Source of the DNA: Chloroflexota bacterium
GTDB lineage: Bacteria; Chloroflexota; Dehalococcoidia; Bin125
Direction of reading: 5' to 3'
Length of the DNA: 12,738 nucleotides
Assembly: GCA_026707335.1 (NCBI GenBank)
Contig: JAPOXB010000213.1
Location: 8,092-20,829, forward strand
Shown here: piece by piece, positions 6,082 to 12,738 of the stretch
Layout: each line of letters starts with the position of its first letter
Position numbering within the stretch: position 1 is the first letter of the stretch
Position numbers and translations under genes: made by a program
The notes under the pieces: generated by a model
Database searches by the model: none
Seen by the model: only the letters and a program-made list of their open reading frames with translations
What the model was told of the DNA's origin: nothing

Positions 6082-7317
6082 ATGACCGGGGCTCTCGACG
6101 GCCTGCGCGTGCTCGACCTCACCTGGGTTCTGGCCGGGCCGTACGCCTCGATGATCCTGGCCGACCTGGGGGCCGAGGTCGTGAAGGTCGAGCGGCCGCC
6201 GCACGGCGATCTCGCCCGCACGACGGGCCCCTTCGTCGAGAACGAGAGCATCTACTTCCAGAGCATCAACCGGGGCAAGCGCTCGATCGGCCTCGACCTG
6301 CGCAACCCGGCCGGCAAGGACCTGTTCCTGCGACTCGTCGAGCAGGCCGACGTGGTGATGGAGAACTTCACGGCCGGCACGATGGATCGGCTGGGGCTGG
6401 GCTACGACGTGCTGCGCGCCCGCAACTCCCGCATCGTCTACGCGGCCACGTCGGGTTTCGGGCAGACCGGGCCGCTGAAGGACCGGCCGGCGCTCGACAT
6501 CGTGGTGCAGGGGATGGGCGGCGTGATGAGCATCACCGGCCACGCCGACGGTCCCCCGGCCCGGCCCGGGCTCTCGCTGGGCGACATCGCGGCCGGGCTC
6601 TACACGGCGATCGGGGTGCTGGCCGCCCTGCAGGAGCGGCAGGGCAGCGGCGAGGGCCAGATGCTCGACCTCTCGATGCTCGACAGCCAGATCGCGATCC
6701 TGGAGAACGCGGTGGCGCGCTACTTCGCGACCGGCGTCGAGCCGGAGCGGATCGGGACGCGGCACCCGTCGGCGACGCCGTTCCAGGCCTTCCCCACGTC
6801 CGACGGCTGGCTCGTCCTGGCGCTGACTTGGGGGGTCGACAATCAGTGGGAGTTGTACTGCGCCGCCATCGACCGCGTGGACCTGATCAACGACGCGCGC
6901 TTCGACACGTCCTACAAGCGCACGCAGAACCACGCCGATCTGGAGCCGCTGCTGTTCGAGGCGATGCGGCAGCGCACCACCGACGAGTGGATCGAAATGC
7001 TCTCGCCCTACGGGATGGTCGTCGGGCCGCTGAACACGATCTCGCAGGCGGTCTCGCAGGAGCAGATCCGGCACCGGGAGATGGTGGCGGAGGTCGATCA
7101 TCCCGTGGCCGGGCGGCTGCGGCTGTCCGATTCGCCGCTGCGGCTCTCGCGCACGCCGGGCCGCGCCGGCGGGCCGGGTCCGGCCTACGGGCAGGACACG
7201 CGCGCCGTGCTGGCGGAGTGGCTGGGCCTGGACGCCGCCGCCATCGACGGGCTCGTCGCGGAGGGCGCCGTCGAGACGGAGGGCGGCCCCGACATCGCCG
7301 CCTACCTGGAGAGCTGA
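6082..7317 (+). CDS. CaiB/BaiF family CoA-transferase 4, catalytic Asp present
   Basis: 411 residues with all family marks: LDGLRVLDLTWVLAGPYASM (5-24), LGAEVVKVERP (29-39), NRGKRSIGLDL (63-73), ENFTAGTMDRLGLGYD (94-109), SGFGQTGPLKDRPALD (124-139) and the C-terminal YGQDTRAVLAEWLGL (369-383). The nucleophile motif SLGDIAAG (165-172) is intact with Asp168. This is the most canonical CaiB of the four and is expected to act alone as a homodimeric, interlocked cytosolic CoA-transferase. Start choice: GTG 6031 in frame would add 17 residues through the promoter, and the protein aligned with the family begins at ATG 6082, which follows a GA-rich stretch. The stop TGA overlaps the next gene's ATG (TGATG). 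It opens an operon with a winged-helix protein and an aldolase, which suggests an inducible organic-acid pathway. Acceptor and donor acids are unknown; formyl-, succinyl- and carnitine-type activities are all possible. Confidence 0.93.
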   Translation: MTGALDGLRVLDLTWVLAGPYASMILADLGAEVVKVERPPHGDLARTTGPFVENESIYFQSINRGKRSIGLDLRNPAGKDLFLRLVEQADVVMENFTAGTMDRLGLGYDVLRARNSRIVYAATSGFGQTGPLKDRPALDIVVQGMGGVMSITGHADGPPARPGLSLGDIAAGLYTAIGVLAALQERQGSGEGQMLDLSMLDSQIAILENAVARYFATGVEPERIGTRHPSATPFQAFPTSDGWLVLALTWGVDNQWELYCAAIDRVDLINDARFDTSYKRTQNHADLEPLLFEAMRQRTTDEWIEMLSPYGMVVGPLNTISQAVSQEQIRHREMVAEVDHPVAGRLRLSDSPLRLSRTPGRAGGPGPAYGQDTRAVLAEWLGLDAAAIDGLVAEGAVETEGGPDIAAYLES

Positions 7318-7685
7318 TGCGGCCGACCGCGCTCCTGCGCCGCGCCTGGAAGCGGCTGCGGCCCGACCGCATCGACGTCGAGTTGGACGTCGTCGAGCAG
7401 TTGATCCTGGGGCACCTGCTGCGCTTCGAGACGGGCCTGCAGCAGGATCTGCGCGACACCGTGCTGATCTCGCGCCGCACGGCGAACGAGATGCAGGTGC
7501 GGCTGAGCCTGATCCGGCTGGAGTCGCTGCGGCTGATCGAGCGGGAGCCCGACGATCCGGAGCAGATCGACGGCGCGGTCCGCCCGGGGGCCGGGGGGCG
7601 CCGCTATCGCATCACCCGCGACGGCAAGCGTCTGCGGCGCGTCATCCCGCTGGAGCCGGGCGCGTCGATTCAGACGCACGTGTAG
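7317..7685 (+). CDS. Small winged-helix (MarR/PadR-like) DNA-binding protein
   Basis: 122 residues, very basic N-terminus. The helical core 22-47 (ELDVVEQLILGHLL, then GLQQDLRDT) is followed by a helix-turn-helix, LISRRTANEMQVRLSLIRLE (50-69), and a wing made of LRLIERE (71-77) plus GRRYRITRDGKRLRRV (94-109), the usual strand-turn-strand ending of PadR/MarR/ArsR-type wHTH domains. There is no ligand-binding domain beyond this, so any effector would bind the small dimer or a partner. The ATG at 7317 overlaps the CaiB 4 stop (TGATG), with GGAG at 7308-7311 as ribosome binding site, so it is translationally coupled. The aldolase gene begins 34 bases after its stop. I infer a local autoregulator of this operon, perhaps acting at the direct repeat 6004-6029. 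The fold is fairly clear; the exact family and regulatory target are not. Confidence 0.72.
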   Translation: MRPTALLRRAWKRLRPDRIDVELDVVEQLILGHLLRFETGLQQDLRDTVLISRRTANEMQVRLSLIRLESLRLIEREPDDPEQIDGAVRPGAGGRRYRITRDGKRLRRVIPLEPGASIQTHV

Positions 7686-7708
7686 CCGCGCCGGCGGACC
7701 GGCGATGC

Positions 7709-7714
7709 AGGAGG
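7709..7714 (+). promoter_or_regulatory. Shine-Dalgarno deciding the start of aldolase 1
   Basis: AGGAGG at 7709-7714 lies 5 nt before ATG 7720. It overlaps the tail of another in-frame ATG at 7705, which has no upstream site and would add five residues not found in the paralog. Translation therefore starts at 7720. Confidence 0.75.
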
Positions 7715-7719
7715 AAACA

Positions 7720-8460
7720 ATGGGGCCGAACACGGTCAAGCGACACTGGGCCGAGGGCAGGCCCGCCCTGGGCGCCCGGCTGTGGAGCGCCAGCCCGATC
7801 GTCGCCGAGCAAATGGCGCACGCGGGCTTCGATTGGCTCTACGTGGACGGCGAGCACAGCCCCGCCGACATCCTGGCGATCGTGCGGATGATCCGGGTGA
7901 TCGCCGCGACCGGCACGATCCCCATCGCGCGGGCGCCGTGGAACGACCCGGCCGAGGTCAAGCGCGTCCTCGACGGGGGCGCCCGCGGCGTGATCATCCC
8001 CTGGGTCAACACGGCGGCCGAGGCCGAGCGGGCCGTCGCGGCCTGCCGCTACCCGCCGCGCGGCATCCGGCGCGGCGGCTCCGACGACCCCGCCAAGGCC
8101 GACGACGAGATCGCCTGCATCGTCCAGATCGAGACGATCGGCGCCGTGGAGCGGATCGACGAGATCCTCTCCGTGCCGGGGGTGGATGCCACGTTCATCG
8201 GCCAGTCCGACCTGGCGGTGTCGATGGGCGTCCCGGTGGTGGGCGACAACCGGCACCCCGACCACGTCGCGGCCTGCGCCGAGGTGCTGGCCGGCGCGCT
8301 GCGCCACGGCGTCGCGCCGGGCATCGGCTGCTCCGGCGAAGAGGAGGCCGCCCGCCGCGTGAGCGAGGGATGGAAGTTCATCGGCATCGGCGCCGACGGG
8401 CAGTACATCGCGCGGGGCGCGCGCCGCGCGCTCGCGATGGTGCGGGCCGCCGGATCCTGA
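7720..8460 (+). CDS. HpcH/HpaI family class II aldolase 1 (loop-deleted paralog)
   Basis: 246 residues, a TIM-barrel aldolase of the 4-hydroxy-2-oxoheptanedioate aldolase (HpaI) / 2-keto-3-deoxy-sugar-acid aldolase type, which reversibly cleaves 4-hydroxy-2-oxo acids to pyruvate plus an aldehyde using a divalent metal. Expected active-site positions are kept: VDGEHSP (42-48) with catalytic-base His46, IPIAR (67-71) with pyruvate-binding Arg71, VQIET (135-139) with metal ligand Glu138, and FIGQSDL (159-165) with metal ligand Asp164. Two oddities: the usual GPADL motif is GQSDL, and the stretch after RYPPRGIR (110-117) is about 9 residues shorter than in the paralog and in HpaI, with the RGxGPxRAxxYG-type loop gone. 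The reading frame is intact. It is the last gene of the CaiB 4 operon, 34 bases after the wHTH gene. Fold is certain; whether it is active or altered in specificity is open. Confidence 0.9.
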   Translation: MGPNTVKRHWAEGRPALGARLWSASPIVAEQMAHAGFDWLYVDGEHSPADILAIVRMIRVIAATGTIPIARAPWNDPAEVKRVLDGGARGVIIPWVNTAAEAERAVAACRYPPRGIRRGGSDDPAKADDEIACIVQIETIGAVERIDEILSVPGVDATFIGQSDLAVSMGVPVVGDNRHPDHVAACAEVLAGALRHGVAPGIGCSGEEEAARRVSEGWKFIGIGADGQYIARGARRALAMVRAAGS

Positions 8461-8488
8461 GGCGGGCGACGCAAGGCCGATCGCTGTT

Positions 8489-8494
8489 TAGACT
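8489..8494 (+). promoter_or_regulatory. Candidate -10 box (TAGACT) of aldolase 2
   Basis: TAGACT is identical to the box before CaiB 2. It would start RNA near 8501, leaving a 61-nt leader before ATG 8562. A weak -35, GCGACG at 8466-8471, has 17 nt spacing. It lies in the 101-bp gap between the aldolase genes, so the second copy seems independently transcribed. Confidence 0.55.
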
Positions 8495-8504
8495 CGGCGG
8501 GGCG

Positions 8505-8527
8505 CCACCGGCGCGGCAGGCCGGTGG
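8505..8527 (+). promoter_or_regulatory. Hairpin at the 5' end of the aldolase 2 leader
   Basis: CCACCGG (8505-8511) pairs perfectly with CCGGTGG (8521-8527), giving a 7-bp stem with a 9-nt loop. If RNA starts near 8501, the hairpin is almost at the 5' end, a position that can stabilise mRNA. It could instead terminate read-through from aldolase 1, but no T-run follows. Confidence 0.4.
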
Positions 8528-8533
8528 AACCAC

Positions 8534-8555
8534 TATCCCTGGAGTATCCCTGGAG
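8534..8555 (+). repeat. Tandem 11-bp duplication carrying the ribosome binding site of aldolase 2
   Basis: TATCCCTGGAG occurs twice, back to back (8534-8544 and 8545-8555). Each copy ends in GGAG. The second copy runs into GGAGGAGA (8552-8559), a strong Shine-Dalgarno just before ATG 8562; the first GGAG lies about 17 nt from the ATG, too far to serve directly. Confidence 0.7.
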
Positions 8556-8561
8556 GAGAGA

Positions 8562-9329
8562 ATGCGACCGAACACGATCAAGCGGCTCTGGGCCGAGGAC
8601 AAGCCCGCCCTGGGGGCCTGGCTGGGCAGCGCCAGCACCATCGTCGCCGAGCAGATGGCGCACGCCGGCTTCGACTGGCTCTGCGTCGACGGCGAACACA
8701 GCCCGGTGGACATCCTGACGACCGTGCAGATGATGCAGGTCATCTCGTCGACCGACACGATCCCCATCGCGCGGGTGCAGTGGAACGACCCGGTGCAGGT
8801 CAAGCGCGTGCTCGACGGGGGCGCCTACGGTGTCGTGATCCCCTGGGTCAACACGGCGGCCGAGGCCGAGCAGGCCGTCGCGGCCTGCCGCTACCCGCCG
8901 CGCGGCATCCGCGGCTTCGGGCCCTACCGGGGCGCCATGTACGCCGGCTCCGACTACGCCGACCACGCCGACGAAGAGATCGCCTGCATCATCCAGATCG
9001 AGACCATCGGCGCCGTGGAGCGGATCGACGAGATCCTCGCGGTGCCAGGCGTGGACGCCACGCTGATCGGCCCGGCCGACCTGGCGATGTCGCTGGGCGT
9101 GCCGGTGATCCCCGACAACCCGCATCCCGACCACGTCGCGGCCTGCGCCGAGGTGCTGGCCGGGTCGCGGCGCAACGGCGTCGCGCCGGGCATCTACTGC
9201 GCCCACGAGGAGGAAGCCGCCCGCCGCGTGACCGAGGGCTGGAAGCTGCTCAACATCGGCACCGACGGGCAGTACGTCGCGCAGGGCGCGCGCCGCGGGC
9301 TCAAGCTGGTGCGGGCGGCCTCGGGCTGA
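8562..9329 (+). CDS. HpcH/HpaI family class II aldolase 2
   Basis: 255 residues. All expected features of an HpaI-type pyruvate aldolase are present: DGEHSP with His46, IAR with Arg71, RYPPRGIRGFGPYRG (110-124) as the conserved loop, IQIET with metal ligand Glu147 and LIGPADL with metal ligand Asp173. By hand alignment it is about three quarters identical to the copy just upstream, and long stretches match at DNA level (for example around the PWVNTAAEAE and ACRYPPRGIR codons), so this is a tandem duplication. This copy keeps the canonical loop and GPADL motif and is likely the authentic enzyme of the pair. Start ATG 8562 follows GGAGGAGA. It has its own candidate promoter at 8489 and leader hairpin. 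Its stop faces the gltD stop 16 bases away. The precise 4-hydroxy-2-oxo acid is unknown; sugar-acid derived or aromatic-catabolic substrates are both possible. Confidence 0.93.
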   Translation: MRPNTIKRLWAEDKPALGAWLGSASTIVAEQMAHAGFDWLCVDGEHSPVDILTTVQMMQVISSTDTIPIARVQWNDPVQVKRVLDGGAYGVVIPWVNTAAEAEQAVAACRYPPRGIRGFGPYRGAMYAGSDYADHADEEIACIIQIETIGAVERIDEILAVPGVDATLIGPADLAMSLGVPVIPDNPHPDHVAACAEVLAGSRRNGVAPGIYCAHEEEAARRVTEGWKLLNIGTDGQYVAQGARRGLKLVRAASG

Positions 9330-9345
9330 GGGACGCGAGGGTCCG

Positions 9346-10788
<1,443 letters not shown>

Positions 10789-10793
10789 GCCGC

Positions 10794-12738
<1,945 letters not shown>

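Noticed and set aside
4615..7101. 828-codon open frame on the minus strand running through the MFS gene region and antisense to CaiB 4
   Set aside because: It is out of frame with the clear MFS protein, is rich in Arg/Gly/Ala/Pro without domains, and runs through CaiB 4 whose protein is unmistakable. Long spurious frames are normal at this GC content.
2143..7317. Oxalate degradation cluster (formyl-CoA transferase plus oxalate/formate carrier)
   Set aside because: The oxalyl-CoA decarboxylase gene is absent, and neither the CaiB proteins nor the transporter show features that single out oxalate. Only family-level similarity is supported.
4920..7685. 921-codon plus-strand open frame ending in the wHTH gene, a possible large fusion protein
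   Set aside because: Only its last 122 codons are real. The earlier part is antisense to the MFS gene and out of frame with CaiB 4, and the ATG at 7317 has a ribosome binding site and couples to the CaiB stop.
9330..9345. Short inverted repeat GGAC/GTCC between aldolase 2 and gltD as bidirectional terminator
   Set aside because: Only a 4-bp stem and no T-run on either strand; not distinguishable from chance.

Overview
The window is very GC-rich bacterial DNA, with almost every third codon position G or C. It is densely packed with genes and contains no RNA gene, insertion sequence, CRISPR array or prophage signature that I can see. Organism: the combination of extreme GC, several class III (CaiB/BaiF) CoA-transferase paralogs, PaREP1/HEPN-like small proteins, and an extended -10 box (TANNNT) placed exactly 6 nt before many start codons (leaderless mRNAs) fits a high-GC lineage such as Chloroflexota, Actinomycetota or Deinococcota. 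I lean towards an uncultured high-GC Chloroflexota-like bacterium, but no marker gene here settles it.

Layout, left to right. (1) 1-1195, minus: CaiB/BaiF protein 1, missing only a short C-terminus at the window edge. (2) 1290-2069, plus: two adjacent small paralogous helical proteins of the PaREP1/HEPN type, each with its own leaderless promoter. (3) 2143-4628, plus: two CaiB/BaiF genes overlapping by one base. The first lacks the family's catalytic Asp and the second keeps it, so together they look like the two subunits of a hetero-oligomeric CoA-transferase. (4) 4632-5945, minus: a 12-helix major facilitator transporter that converges on CaiB 3 with 3 bases between stops. (5) 5946-6081: divergent control region holding a 10-bp direct repeat. 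(6) 6082-8460, plus: an operon of a catalytically complete CaiB/BaiF gene, a 122-residue winged-helix protein and an HpcH/HpaI-type aldolase. (7) 8562-9329, plus: a second, tandemly duplicated aldolase with its own promoter, a 5'-UTR hairpin and a strong Shine-Dalgarno. (8) 9346-12738, minus: gltD and the C-terminal part of gltB, the two subunits of NADPH-glutamate synthase, a housekeeping nitrogen operon.

How the parts may work together: CoA-transferases activate or transfer CoA among carboxylic acids, HpaI-type aldolases cleave 4-hydroxy-2-oxo acids to pyruvate plus an aldehyde, and the MFS protein resembles organic-anion carriers. The region from 2143 to 9329 therefore reads as an accessory organic-acid catabolic cluster, with a local wHTH protein as candidate regulator. 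The substrate cannot be deduced. The gltBD operon is ordinary core metabolism.

The points most worth a second look are the degenerate/competent CaiB pair, the tandem aldolases (one copy has lost about 9 residues of a conserved loop), the exact 6-nt spacing of -10 boxes to start codons, and the HEPN-like pair in which only the first copy keeps an RX4H motif.
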